64,000 bases of DNA, taken from Mayamaea pseudoterrestris (Eukaryota; Bacillariophyta; Bacillariophyceae; Sellaphorales; Sellaphoraceae). The stretch lies in contig BROI01000023.1 in NCBI GenBank assembly GCA_027923505.1, forward strand, positions 124,001 to 188,000, given 5' to 3'. Of this stretch, positions 20,371 to 30,350 are shown piece by piece (within the stretch, counting starts at the first letter, position 1; every line of letters starts with the position of its first letter). A program made the translations under genes and the position numbers. The notes below the pieces were generated by a model that was given only the letters and a program-made list of their open reading frames with translations, was not told where the DNA came from and did not search any database.

Positions 20371-21495
20371 TCATTCATATTTATTCCAAAAAGTTTTCAC
20401 TTCTCTGATCGCCAGCTTCAATTCAGGGTCCCTCTGATGCATAAAAGCAAGGCTTTTGTTTAAAGTGGCCGCCGCAGCACATACGATGGTGTCGTTTGCT
20501 TTCCCAACCTTTTCCGCTTGTTTCGTCTGCATTACCATAAGTTTTAACATAAACAGTGTCCCTTGTTCAACATTCAACTTGAGCACAACTGCCTCATCAC
20601 CAAAGATGCTTGTGTGACTTCGCGACAAAGCTTCCATGCAACGCTCCTGCAAGCTCGTGAGTGCCAACCTCTCCTCGCCCATTTCACCGAGCAGTTCTGC
20701 TTCCATTTTTAACAACGGCAATGCCGCGTTCTTGTGAATACGCGGGATGTACGCAACACCCGTCAATTCCCGAAACTTCAAAAGATCAAGTTTATGGACC
20801 CGACAAATATGACGGACAAGGCAACTGGTACCAAGGCTCGACCTTTCGTCCTTGCCGCAATTATCTGGCACCTTGAACCAAAACTCGATGTCCGTCGCAA
20901 CGTCGAAAGAGTCATTCCACTCAACTGCGTCCGAAATGTTGCTGATACAGAAGTCCATGACCATCTCTTGAACCCTTGAACACTGCACAGTGCATGCATG
21001 GTGATGGTAAGCGTAACAGTTTCCTCAAGAAATGTTTGCCTTAAAATATTTAACGACCTCCTGGCAAAGCGAAGGCACGTTGAAATACTGCCCAAGAGCA
21101 TCCAAAACCGACGCTGTTTCAACAGTAATGTTGAAAGACTTTTTCGAAACATCTCGGTAGATGAAATCCAGCATGTCCGGAAAAGCATCGGCCACAAACT
21201 TTTCAAGCTCAATTGAACTTGTTCGTTCCGACCGCTCCTTGAACTCTTCGTCGCTTCGACAGGCAGTCTTGAAATAGCCACTCTTGTACGGCCCCAAAGT
21301 GAGAATTCACCGATGAACATGATATTCTTCGATGGAATCAGGAGCATCCTTCGTGCTTACTCGAATCGTCCAGTCGCTGTAGCTCACACTTGGATCGAGC
21401 CGCCAGTCGAGGAGCTCGCCTGGGCACTCGTCCTCTTCATCCGAGTACACTTCAACACCCGGCTGCTCTGTAGCTTCAGCTTCTTCCATTGTCAT
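20371..21495 (-). pseudogene. BTB/POZ domain gene interrupted by two in-frame TGA codons
   Basis: One continuous minus-strand frame of 375 codons reads MTMEEAEATEQ ... LDPSVSYSDWTIRVSTKDA ... EEYHVHR, TGA (about 21310), ILTLGPYKSGYFKTACRS ... IELEKFVADAFPDMLDFIY ... YFKANIS, TGA (about 21030), GNCYAYHHHACTVQCS ... and ends at TGA 20371. Homology to the BTB fold runs straight through both stops: SDWTI strand, YHVH(K/R)-x-[VI]-L-x-[LIV]-G-P-x-K-S-x-Y-F, then the AFPDMLDFIY helix. BTB proteins are typically scaffolds or cullin-3 adaptors. No GT-AG intron fits at either TGA and the frame is otherwise intact. It is either a recently disabled gene (two C-to-T type changes would do it) or recoded; a short N-terminal product is also possible. 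Confidence 0.65.
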
Positions 21496-22091
21496 GGCAG
21501 TGTCGACAAGTCAATGAGATAGACGTGTACAAGTATGATTCTGCGATGGCAGAGCAATTCTTCTTTCGTCGGCTGCGTGGCAGATTTTGGATTGCACAAA
21601 GATCCTATGCCGTTGCGACACGAAACATTGTTAGTCTACTCGGCCCGGCAACTATCATTCACTGTCAATCGCCATGTTCCCATTCCCATCACCCACGACG
21701 TTATGAGACGGAGCGGAAGGCGAAGACTTGCGGAAGTTGCAAAGCAAGTAAGGTGCACGAATGCTCCATACATAAAATGCAGTACCTGCATGTGCGTCAC
21801 GACTCTGGGGCACCATTATTATTTGCTGAGTGCTGAATTTGCCGACCAACATAGACATACTGCAATGCCAAACTGGCGACGGTGACCCACCGATACCAAC
21901 TCCATATGTCAATAGATAGATATATGCGATAGAGGCTTAGCGATTCAAATATTAGCTATGTCATGCCTATGCAAATTCTCAAAATTTAAGAATCCCAAAC
22001 CGAGCGGTCAAAACCGACGCGACCATGGACGCATCATTCATCCTATCGGTACGAGCAACATCACGACTCCATTTCGCAATTCCCGCTACCC
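21496..22091. other. Divergent intergenic region
   Basis: Roughly 600 bp between the start of the BTB gene (minus) and the plus-strand gene at 22098. Overlapping short frames occur on both strands with no support. No regulatory motif was identified. Confidence 0.35.
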
Positions 22092-22097
22092 TTGATT

Positions 22098-23252
22098 ATG
22101 CTCGTCCTTTCCTCAATTGCTCGGTTGCTGAGTCGTAGTTCGACCGTCTTGTTCGGCGCTCTGCATTTTGCGGCGGCGCCGACCAAAGTCTCATTGATTG
22201 CAACCCGTCGTCTAGGCAAGGCTCCCTATGGAAACGCAAGTCTATCGACCAAGCCGTCATCCAGTCTTCTTTCTAAACCTGTCAACTACATGCGCGTCGC
22301 TGCGTTCTCAACCAAAAAGGCCAAGGGCGGCCACAATTCAGCGAATCGGGAGAAAGGACATCGCCTGCCATGCATCAGCCGAATGTTGCACCACAAGAAT
22401 TATCGCAAACTCGGCAACACGAAGGCAGGCTCGCAGCAACTTGACAAAGCAAAACTACTGCGAAACGGTCCGAAATCAATTCAGCATCAGAATGGTTGCT
22501 TAAAAATGGCAGCACCGCATGTCCGAAGCAAGCCGACAGCCGAGCCAGTCTTGTCTGCAAACCAACGGTTTCAAGTTGCAAACATTCAAGTTCGGTTACT
22601 TTTGTCACAATTTCCCACCAAGGTCCTATTGACTCGCACCCAGCGCGACTTGACGACGCAAATAATCAAGCGCATCCTCGACGCACTCGCATCAAGTGTA
22701 TCGTTCACTCGCAGCTTGAGTTCCTTCCAATCTGGTCTTTCGAACGTAATTATAACCAGTATGTCCACCAAGTCACGCTTGAATCAGTCGCCAGCCCACT
22801 GTTCCAAGACGAAGAAGACTGAAAAAGCTTTAAAAACGAGCTCCAAACGCGATAAGTTACGCGGTCCAGCAATTGCCAAGGAGCCCGAGGTCAAGCAGCC
22901 GAGCCAGACCAGTCTTGGCAACTGTTATTTGCATAGACGCTACGTCTTTGATCTTGAAACTGGTTTCCACGGTCGACTGGTCAAGGCGACTAAAACCGTC
23001 TACCATGGTCGCGACGCAGTTGGTGACTTTTCGGGCCGTATCGAAAACGTTGTCATGTTCGATATTCCAACCAAAATTTCAGTCTTTCATCATCAGTTAC
23101 TCTACAAGTTGATCTGCAAGCTTCTCCTCTGCCAGTCGTTGCTCTCCGGTCGGTTCAGCTTGCCCTTGCGCAAAGGTTTTCACGACTTGGCCAAGGCTCG
23201 TCGTTCCCTGACCGATTATCTCTCCGCACTCTATCGATCGCCATCAAAGTAG
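22098..23252 (+). CDS. Hypothetical basic protein, possible organelle leader
   Basis: An intronless 384-residue frame from the first ATG (MLVLSSIARLLSRSS). The N-terminal 75 residues are rich in Arg, Ser, Ala and Leu with almost no acidic residues, compatible with a mitochondrial presequence. The middle is Lys/Arg/Ser/Gln-rich and probably disordered. The last 110 residues look more ordered (RRYVFDLETGFHGRLVKATK, RIENVVMFDIPTKISVFHHQ, LLYKLICKLLLCQSLL). No known domain is recognised. Its length makes chance unlikely, but composition is unusual and the opposite strand has no competing frame. Confidence 0.5.
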   Translation: MLVLSSIARLLSRSSTVLFGALHFAAAPTKVSLIATRRLGKAPYGNASLSTKPSSSLLSKPVNYMRVAAFSTKKAKGGHNSANREKGHRLPCISRMLHHKNYRKLGNTKAGSQQLDKAKLLRNGPKSIQHQNGCLKMAAPHVRSKPTAEPVLSANQRFQVANIQVRLLLSQFPTKVLLTRTQRDLTTQIIKRILDALASSVSFTRSLSSFQSGLSNVIITSMSTKSRLNQSPAHCSKTKKTEKALKTSSKRDKLRGPAIAKEPEVKQPSQTSLGNCYLHRRYVFDLETGFHGRLVKATKTVYHGRDAVGDFSGRIENVVMFDIPTKISVFHHQLLYKLICKLLLCQSLLSGRFSLPLRKGFHDLAKARRSLTDYLSALYRSPSK

Positions 23253-23401
23253 ATTAAACGAAAGGTTCTCTAGCATCAAAGTTCATCGTATGGTACGTTC
23301 GTTTACAACTATGGCGTAGCCATGGTCCTTAACAATGAAGGAGAATCGACGATACGTATCAACGGATCGAGTTGTTTCCATCATCGTTCCGTCGTGCAAC
23401 A

Positions 23402-23665
23402 TTAGCCACCAGAAATGGGCGGAATCAGCGCAATAGTATCTCCTGCCTTCAGTGTCAAGTTTTCTCCCGCAGAGATATACTCCTCATTGAGAGCGAGCGT
23501 TATGGAATCTTCGTCAAGGATCATGCTGGCAAGCGCCGGAAATTGGTCGGCGAGAATTCTTCGAAACTGCGTCGTGTCGCAGCCATTCGGAACTTCGACG
23601 CCAGTCTCGGACGTCTTGGCGGCTTCTCTAGCTGATGCGAAAAAGAGGACCTTGATGTGGATCAT
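23402..23665 (-). CDS. MOCS2A: Molybdopterin synthase sulfur-carrier subunit (MoaD/MOCS2A)
   Basis: 87 residues, the usual MoaD size, with a beta-grasp (ubiquitin-like) pattern. It starts MIHIKVLFFASAREAA, as MoaD proteins do ([IV]-x-V-L-[FY]-F-A-x-[AL]-R-E), contains LALNEEYI, and ends AGDTIALIPPISGG. The C-terminal Gly-Gly is thiocarboxylated by the MoeB/MOCS3 activity, and MoaD then hands sulfur to precursor Z in the MOCS2B complex to build molybdopterin in the cytosol. All these features are present, so it looks functional. It is a single exon. It converges with the plus-strand gene ending at 23252. Confidence 0.93.
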   Translation of the reverse strand: MIHIKVLFFASAREAAKTSETGVEVPNGCDTTQFRRILADQFPALASMILDEDSITLALNEEYISAGENLTLKAGDTIALIPPISGG

Positions 23666-24263
23666 GTTGTTGCGCTACTCGTTGTCTAGTGGGAACGCGC
23701 GTGCCGAGAGAAGAACTTGCGATGGATATGAATGGAACCTCATGGTCGAAACGAACTTGGCGCTCGTTCGTCAGCCGTTTCGCAAAGCGCGTCAGCCGGT
23801 CACATGTCACACCATCACTCATTCCCACGATCGTCGGCGATGGGTTAACGCACTTGTCGGTATCCAATGATGCGACACTCGGGACACACAACCACGCGCT
23901 GCAGCAACGACACGGTCAATTTCGAGACGGTGAGTGCACCATGAAGAATGAATGCAATTGAATAAATTGTCTTTATTATTGTTGTTTATTATTATAAGCG
24001 AAATTGCTGTTAACGTTGGAAAAAGAGAGGTTAAAACGGCCAAGAGACGGTCAGTCGTTGGAGCGGCTGCCATCGACGGAGGGAGAAACCCTTATTTAGG
24101 GTTTGTATCGCCGGCCGCGCCTCGCTAACGACAAGTCGCCCTCGCCGCCGTGCACCCGCCACAAGTCGTTGGATTGAAAAATCACTCCGTCGCTGCTCTT
24201 CGCAAAACATCACATTGCTCATACAATCTTTCAGTCTACTACTTTATCTTTTTATAACTCATC
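23666..24263. other. Divergent intergenic region between MoaD and V-ATPase c
   Basis: About 600 bp holding the upstream regions of both genes. An A/T-rich stretch with TTATT repeats lies at 23960-24000. A pyrimidine-rich leader (tctactactttatctttttataactc) immediately precedes the V-ATPase ATG. No gene is recognised. Confidence 0.4.
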
Positions 24264-24855
24264 ATGTCTGTTGAAATGGAAACCTGTCCGGCCTCTGCGC
24301 CTTTCTTCGGATTCATGGGAGTCACCTCGGCACTAGTCTTTGCCAACATTGGAGCGGCCTACGGCACGGCCAAGTCTGGCGTGGGCATTTCCTCCATGGG
24401 AGTCATGAACCCTGGCCTCGTCATGCGAAACATTATTCCGGTTGTCATGGCTGGAGTCCTTGGTATCTACGGTCTCATTGTCGCTGTCATTATCCAAGGT
24501 TCCATTGTGTCGCCACAGAATGGTCTCTCCCAGTACTCGTTATACACTGGGTTTGCACATTTGGCTGCTGGTCTTTGCTGTGGTCTTTCTGGACTTGCCG
24601 CTGGTATGGCGATTGGTATTGTCGGTGATGCTGGAGTGCGGGCTGTCGGACAGCAAGAGAAGCTCTTTGTCGGTATGATTCTTATTCTCATTTTCGCCGA
24701 AGCACTTGGTCTTTATGGTACGTTTACTGCGCAGTAGTCGACTGGAATGCATATTAACAGACCATCCGTCTCATCCTCGTGCTCTTCGATCAATTACAGG
24801 TCTGATTGTTGCATTGATCTTGTCGCAGAACTCGTTTGTCTGCGAAGGAAACTAA
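24264..24855 (+). CDS. ATP6V0C: V-type H+-ATPase 16-kDa proteolipid subunit c
   Basis: Exons 24264-24717 and 24800-24855 (82-bp intron, GTACGT to TACAG) give 169 residues. The subunit forms the proton-carrying rotor ring of the V0 sector in vacuolar and endosomal membranes. Four hydrophobic hairpin helices are clear: [20 protein letters not shown], an [20 protein letters not shown] segment, the [20 protein letters not shown] glycine-rich helix, and [20 protein letters not shown]. The last contains the essential proton-binding Glu (FAEALGLYG). The intron splits the Gly codon after LGLY, and the second exon adds [17 protein letters not shown]. This is a textbook member of the family in length and motif. 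Confidence 0.96.
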
Positions 24856-25250
24856 ATCGACGACGGCGCAATTTGAATAGTAAATCTCTCGACTTTTTTC
24901 TATTGGAAAGAACTATCTGATCATTACCGTATTGTTGTCCGCTAGATCCATTAGTTATCTAGAAGATATTATTCGTGTCTATTCTCTTGTCGTAGTCGTG
25001 TAGCTGCGATGGAAGCTGATCGATGTAGTTGAACGTGTGGTCGTCATGGTCAAGCAATTGTTACTGCCGTTAAATAGCACTGGCCAATATTCGTCTTTTA
25101 TGATGCGCTTCATATTATATATATTATACAGACGAAATAGAAAGAGGCGATGGAACAGACTTGCAACCATGCAATGGAGTCTTCTATGTCAGCAGAGCGG
25201 GTAGCTGAATTCATCAGTTGCTGCTGCGACACGGACGAGACAGAATTTGA
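24856..25250. other. Intergenic, nothing recognised
   Basis: About 400 bp between two plus-strand genes. It holds the V-ATPase 3' region and the upstream region of the next gene. There is an A/T-rich patch at 25110-25130. No gene or clear motif. Confidence 0.35.
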
Positions 25251-26660
25251 ATGAGGACGAATGGCCGAACTCACACAGCAGCCGCCATCACCATGGCGAC
25301 GGCGGCAAAGTCGTTGTCATTAGCAGAACAAATTGCCGAGGAAGAACTTCTCATTCGAATTTATATCGCGGACATCGCAAAACTAAAGCAGCAAGGGTCG
25401 CGACAAGCAGAGCTTACCGCTGTCGATGCTGCGGATGCTGCCAACGTCGAGGATAATGCCTTGAAATGTTCGACATCAGACGATCATGACCTACTCTTGG
25501 ATTGGATGCATTATTCAGACGAGTCATCACGACTTGCCAATGTAACGGAGTCGCTAAATCCAGCACCACTCGTTCGCATGAATCGAATGCAAGCATGCTT
25601 GTCTGGATTCTGCCTCGAGTCTGTCGATCGACATTCACCATCATCAGACATACACAGCAACCAAGATTCACCTAATCGTTCGAGTCAGCGAGAAGCGTAT
25701 ACGCTCAAAGGCTACTTTGTAGACCATCAGGAACTTGGAGCAACCATTCGAATCGAGCTGCAAATTGAAGCAGCAGTCGCGCCAAATCACTTGTCCGTCA
25801 GGAGCTCGACTATAGCCAATGAAGACAAAAGTGCAAATGAACGGCAGCTACGTGTTTCTGCCGTACTATATACTTTGGTTTCGCGAGCAAAATCTCATAC
25901 CTTTGAACAAAATGCAGCGACAGACGACGACATTGCGTGGCTGCAGCAACTGGACGCGACCGTCACATTTGATCCGTTGAACCTTGCGTCATGGACGGAC
26001 GCCATGGTTCGCTACCTTCGCTTTCGTAAGCAACGACTTCTATTCTTGAGGGAAAAGGATCATGCCATTCGAATCACTAGGCAGGTGCACGCGAAAATGA
26101 CGATTGAGCTGTTGCTAAGTGACCGTCAAGACTCGTTCACTGTCGATTCGAGTACCTCTGCTTCATCAATCCATTTGGATTGGGACTGGTCTTGGAAACT
26201 TGGAAAGGACCTACTGCGTTTACCCGAAACAACCATGATGTCTCTGTCGTTGCATCGGTCCGGACTGGCGCAACTGGTCACGTTGACTGGATCATGCCAA
26301 GCGGCGATTGAGCTCATGCTGCCATCATCAACCACGACGAGTAGTAGCAGTGAATCCGATTCTAATAATAGCAACGAAGATAGCGACGCTGACGATGAAG
26401 CAGCAGTCAGCCGCCATGACGAGCTGGCGTTCAACGCCGATGGCGACGATGGCGACGAAGAATATGACGATGATGCCAGTGACATCTCCAGGATAGAGAA
26501 GGCGAAGCATCACTCGAAAAAGCACAAGCTTTCCGAGTATGAGCTGCAGCGTTTGGAGCGCATTAAGCGCAACGAAGCATACTTTGTCAGTCTTGGATTG
26601 CAGGCTGCCAAGGATGATTTACGAGACGAGAGCAACGGAAAGCGGCGTAAAAAGAAATAA
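25251..26660 (+). CDS. Hypothetical nuclear-type protein with C-terminal YExxRLExIKRNE motif
   Basis: An intronless 469-residue frame; a second Met at residue 15 (MATAAKSLSLAEQ) may be the real start. An N-terminal helix (residues 20-50) could form a short coiled coil. Residues 150-360 appear folded and include a beta-rich stretch (YTLKGYFVDHQELGATIRIE). A long acidic Ser/Asp/Glu tract (about 365-425) is followed by a basic segment and SEYELQRLERIKRNEAYF, then VSLGL. The last motif resembles the YE..RL..I.RN...L.SLGL signature I know from WDR76/CMR1-type and other nuclear proteins. The tail KRRKKK may act as a nuclear signal. The function is unknown. Confidence 0.72.
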   Translation: MRTNGRTHTAAAITMATAAKSLSLAEQIAEEELLIRIYIADIAKLKQQGSRQAELTAVDAADAANVEDNALKCSTSDDHDLLLDWMHYSDESSRLANVTESLNPAPLVRMNRMQACLSGFCLESVDRHSPSSDIHSNQDSPNRSSQREAYTLKGYFVDHQELGATIRIELQIEAAVAPNHLSVRSSTIANEDKSANERQLRVSAVLYTLVSRAKSHTFEQNAATDDDIAWLQQLDATVTFDPLNLASWTDAMVRYLRFRKQRLLFLREKDHAIRITRQVHAKMTIELLLSDRQDSFTVDSSTSASSIHLDWDWSWKLGKDLLRLPETTMMSLSLHRSGLAQLVTLTGSCQAAIELMLPSSTTTSSSSESDSNNSNEDSDADDEAAVSRHDELAFNADGDDGDEEYDDDASDISRIEKAKHHSKKHKLSEYELQRLERIKRNEAYFVSLGLQAAKDDLRDESNGKRRKKK

Positions 26661-26716
26661 CTAGAGTTAACAACAATGTTAGTAGAGTCAATTTCAGTAT
26701 CGCCTCGTTATACGTT

Positions 26717-27975
26717 TCATTTCTTTGGCTTTGTTGACGAGTCGTTTCTGGTTTGCGCCAGTTTGGCTTCGTAGTGCTTCTCTAAAACGGCATGATGCGC
26801 TCGAACCTTGTCACCAACCTTCTTCAACTTTTCGTTCAAAATCGTTTCGAGAATAAACTCAAACACTGGAAAGGCAAGTGCAACAATCAGCGCCAGAAAG
26901 GACTCTAGTCCAATCGTCATGGCATAGTTCCAAACGCTCCCTCGAAACCACAAGGTTGCCACCAAGGAAACGACAGCAAGTGCCGACATGGTCATCCAGT
27001 TGCGAGGCAACTGATCCGAAACCGAGTTGAATATAAAGGAAGCCAAAACTGCCGCTTCTCCCATCCAAAACCAAATTGTCCATAAGTTTTCGTCTCGCGT
27101 ACGTCCATTGTGCATGACTAACAATCCAATGGCAATCATGGTGGGCGACATGATCTCTGCCATCAATGCCCTTGGCGGCATGATGCTGCGGACGATGACG
27201 TAGAGTATGAATAAAAAGGCTGGATAAAAGAGTAGTCGATAGCGGACCACCAAGCAGGCGACGCAACCCATAATGACTGCGTTGTAACGTGAAAGAAGAA
27301 AGCTGTGAGTCGCATGAATTGCAGTTGCAGACCTCCATCATGATATATTTTTTCGCTATGTATCACTCCATCAGAAAAAGCTATCTTGTTAAACTCACCA
27401 GTCCTGACAATTACATGCATGATTGCCGCCAAGACTGTGCTAGCAATCTCTTGCACAATGGTATGCGACTTGTCTTGCTTTGGTTGCTTTCGTTTCGCCT
27501 TTTGCGCCTTGGAATCAGCATCCTTGGCGGCGGCGGCAACGTCGCCGTCTGCTTCATCATTGACGCTATCGGTATCGTCATCATTATCTTGATCCAGTTC
27601 ATCGTCATCCAAGTCAATGCCAAGTATATCATATTGCTGCCGCAACTTGTCGTTCAACAACACTTTATGGGCGCGATTGAGCATGCGAAAGGTATCGACA
27701 TTGCCGCCCGGTCGGTCCGGATGATGCTTGCGCGAGAGTTTGCGGTAGTTCTTCTTGATCAAATCTGCGTTGGCTGATTTTGCGTTGAGTGGTTCAGTCT
27801 CGTTGTTGTCTGAAAAATGAAGAGTCGGCTCGACTGCTGCTTTCGGAATGCCAAGGTACTTGTAGTACCCGTCGGGTGCCATGAGATCCACGAGAGCGAC
27901 ATCAATCTCATTCATTGTTGACATGCTTTTAGATGTCGTATTGGGAGCAACTACGGACCGCCGCTGCTGCGCCAT
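26717..27975 (-). CDS. Membrane J-protein (DnaJ domain plus C-terminal membrane spans)
   Basis: Exon 1 (27399-27975) and exon 2 (26717-27276) join across a 122-bp intron (GTGAGT to CGCAG) into 378 residues. The J domain spans about residues 37-117, with HPD at 85-87, needed to stimulate an Hsp70 partner, and the closing helix LRQQYDILGID. Between helices I and II there is a 20-residue insertion (PTLHFSDNNETEPLNAKS), which is unusual. An acidic and then Lys-rich linker (120-175) leads to about five hydrophobic segments from residue 180 to 350. The basic C-terminus (KLAQTRNDSSTKPKK) is probably cytosolic. The order J domain first and membrane spans second suggests an ER or other endomembrane co-chaperone facing the cytosol; this is inferred. 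Confidence 0.82.
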
Positions 27976-29372
27976 GGTGATCCTTTGAGGGTTGGAAATT
28001 GCAAAGAAAAAACGGATGATGCGCGAGTTTCGCAGAAATGAGAGGTGAGTTGCAATGCGACACTTATTCCCAGCCGCAATGTATCAAGAAGAAGCAAAAG
28101 CAAGCCGATCGATCATGTCTCATTGTCGACCTGCCTTACCACTCCATCGTATGTGCTGCAATACCTCTCACTTCCTGTCATCATGAGCAAATGGTGCATA
28201 CTTGACGCAGAGTAGATGGTGCATGCTTGACATAGGCATCAGAGCGTCAAAATGCAAGAAAGCGACGCACTCCACTATCTTTCGATCATGTTTTGAATGC
28301 GCGACAGCAAAGCTAAAGAAATTAGAAAGGTCGACAGAATCTGATTCATAGCCAGAGTCTTTTACAATGTACGTTACACAAACAATTTGGATTTGCGAAT
28401 GCGACTCTCACAGTCCAGCGAGCGCCGATCAGTGCCTCGTCGGAAACAACAATTTATGTCGCGAAAGAATTTTGGATCCCAGACACTCTACGCTTGCCTT
28501 TATATCGAGTGAAGAGTCACAAGTGCTCCTACAACTAGTCACGAATACACTTGCACATTGGATGATGCGAAACTTGGAGCTTGGTGCATCCAATCGATGA
28601 TCCTTTGGAGCGGTCGTTGACTCTTGGTTGTTGGCAGGCTGCTGTCAGCTGTCAGCTGTCACACTTCACATTTTGTCCAAGCCGACGGCGTTACACAGCT
28701 TCGGTCGTTGAAGCCATCTGATGAAGTTTGTCATCGCGCTTGCTCCGTGGCGTATCGAGCCTCTCTCACTAGTTGGCTTTTGCATTCGACAGAACGATTC
28801 TTTCGAGTGGACACGATCGATGATCCATCACGGCAGAATGTAAGTCGCAACTCCAGCAAATATCTTTGCTTCACTGTCAGTTCCACAAATAGTCAGGATT
28901 CCTTTGCCGTATTCTATGCGAGTCGATCCGTTACATTTGTGGAAGAGTATTGCAAGCTTGACGCGCCGGCTTACTTCGTTTTGAAGAACGCCACTAGTGT
29001 CAACCTTTGGCTTGTTGCAGCGTGCCCTGAGAGTAGAGGCGCAATTGACAAACGTTGCACTTCTTAGAGGGTTTTTTCTCACGCATACAATCTATTTACT
29101 TATCGTTAGACAGGGAACCACTGATTTGAGTGAAGGACGACGACGACGGAAGATCAAGTGTCATGTGCAACGGCAACGGTAGCACGCCGACTCCTCATCA
29201 CAGCACCAATTGCTATCTGTAACTAGCTACTGTAGAATTAAACAGTTTCATGCAACAATGTTTCGTATTAGAAAGTTTCAAAGTATTCGACGAATTTTCT
29301 ATGATGAGTGAAGCGTTTGTCAAAGAATGAGCGTTTTGCCATCTGTAATCTCGTTTGCCCACCAGTTGCCGC
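27976..29372. other. Long intergenic region with weak frames
   Basis: About 1.4 kb. A 77-codon plus-strand frame with ATG lies at 28367-28600. A 147-codon open stretch at 28624-29067 has no ATG, though its end is fairly protein-like and a GTAAGT donor-like site occurs at 28841. Neither is convincing. Together they could be exons of an unresolved plus-strand gene. The left end holds the promoter of the J-protein gene. Confidence 0.3.
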
Positions 29373-29786
29373 TTATTTACTCGCGAATCCGAGCATGACC
29401 CAACCCCCAATCATTAATAAACCTCCAATTGGAGTGGTTGGGCCTAGCAATTTCTTGGGTCCAAGTCCGAACGACAGCAGATAAATGGATCCAGAAAACA
29501 TGCACGCGCCAACCCCCATGGCCTGACCTGCCTGGAGGAGCAGCTTGGTTTGTTCCACGCTTTTGGAAGACTTTATGTGTGCGCTCACTCCAACAAGAGC
29601 TACTGCATGCAGCAAATGGTACAAGACGGCAGTTTGGTAGCTTTTGAGCGTATTGCGAGCCAAAAGAGTCTGTTGGAACGCATGCGCACCTACAGCGCCG
29701 AGGCCCACTCCAGACGCGCCGAGAAAGGCGGCGAGCTGGAGAAGCGTTCCAGAAGCTGATGTTTGAGTTAGTGACGATGAGGACAT
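29373..29786 (-). CDS. DUF423 / TMEM256-family small membrane protein
   Basis: 137 residues from MSSSSLTQTSASG. Four hydrophobic helices carry the family signatures: GVGLGAVGAHAF (helix 1 end), TAVLYHLLHAVALVGV (with the Y-H-x-x-H-A block), GVGACMFSGSIYLLSFGLG and TPIGGLLMIGGWVMLGFA. These match DUF423 (bacterial YgdD, animal TMEM256) in order and spacing; the usual length is 110-130 residues. The molecular role of the family is not established. A longer frame from 29873 adds a basic leader of 29 residues that could be organellar, but the start chosen fits the family length. Confidence 0.9.
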   Translation of the reverse strand: MSSSSLTQTSASGTLLQLAAFLGASGVGLGAVGAHAFQQTLLARNTLKSYQTAVLYHLLHAVALVGVSAHIKSSKSVEQTKLLLQAGQAMGVGACMFSGSIYLLSFGLGPKKLLGPTTPIGGLLMIGGWVMLGFASK

Positions 29787-30350
29787 GCCTGATAGTCGTA
29801 AGTAATAGCAGGCGGAGTGAAAAGGTTTGAGGAACCGTCGAGCAGAGTAGCAGCAAGACGGAGTACGTCGCAATTACGTCGTAGCGGCAATGCTGCTTGC
29901 TAGCTACGTCTTATCACTCGTATAGGATCCCACATTTCTATATAATGAATGCAGCAACTGTGCCTATGACCTATTAGTACCTACCAATTAGTGTATATGT
30001 TTGCTCCTGCCTACCTCTTGCCATCAGTTTCACAGGTTTTGCCAGCAAAAACAGTGTGACTGCCAACTTCCAGCAGTCAGCAAATATTGCAGCCTTTTGA
30101 GGGTGTTTCCAGACATACCATCCTGTAAAGCATCACTAATGATGTGCAGACGCAAGTTTCGGAGCCAAAGTGAATGTGATAGATTCCTTTGAAAACCCTC
30201 TACATGTAGTAACATTTGAGAATGGAACGGATGTCCCAATCAGGATTTAAACATGCTTGCTGAGCAATCTAGCCTGATGTCGTATGTTGCCTTTCATGTT
30301 CGCCCTACGTACATACAAATATTACATGTAACAACAATTTAGATGCTTCG
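29787..30350. other. Intergenic, nothing recognised
   Basis: About 560 bp between two minus-strand genes: the upstream region of the DUF423 gene and the 3' side of the next. Short plus- and minus-strand frames at 30000-30240 are unsupported. Confidence 0.35.

Noticed and set aside
20371-21495. TGA codons in the BTB gene as tryptophan or general code change
   Set aside because: TGA serves as a normal stop in neighbouring genes, and the aligned BTB positions are not Trp.
28624-29067. 147-codon open stretch
   Set aside because: It has no ATG and no confirmed splice sites; kept only as a note under the intergenic entry.
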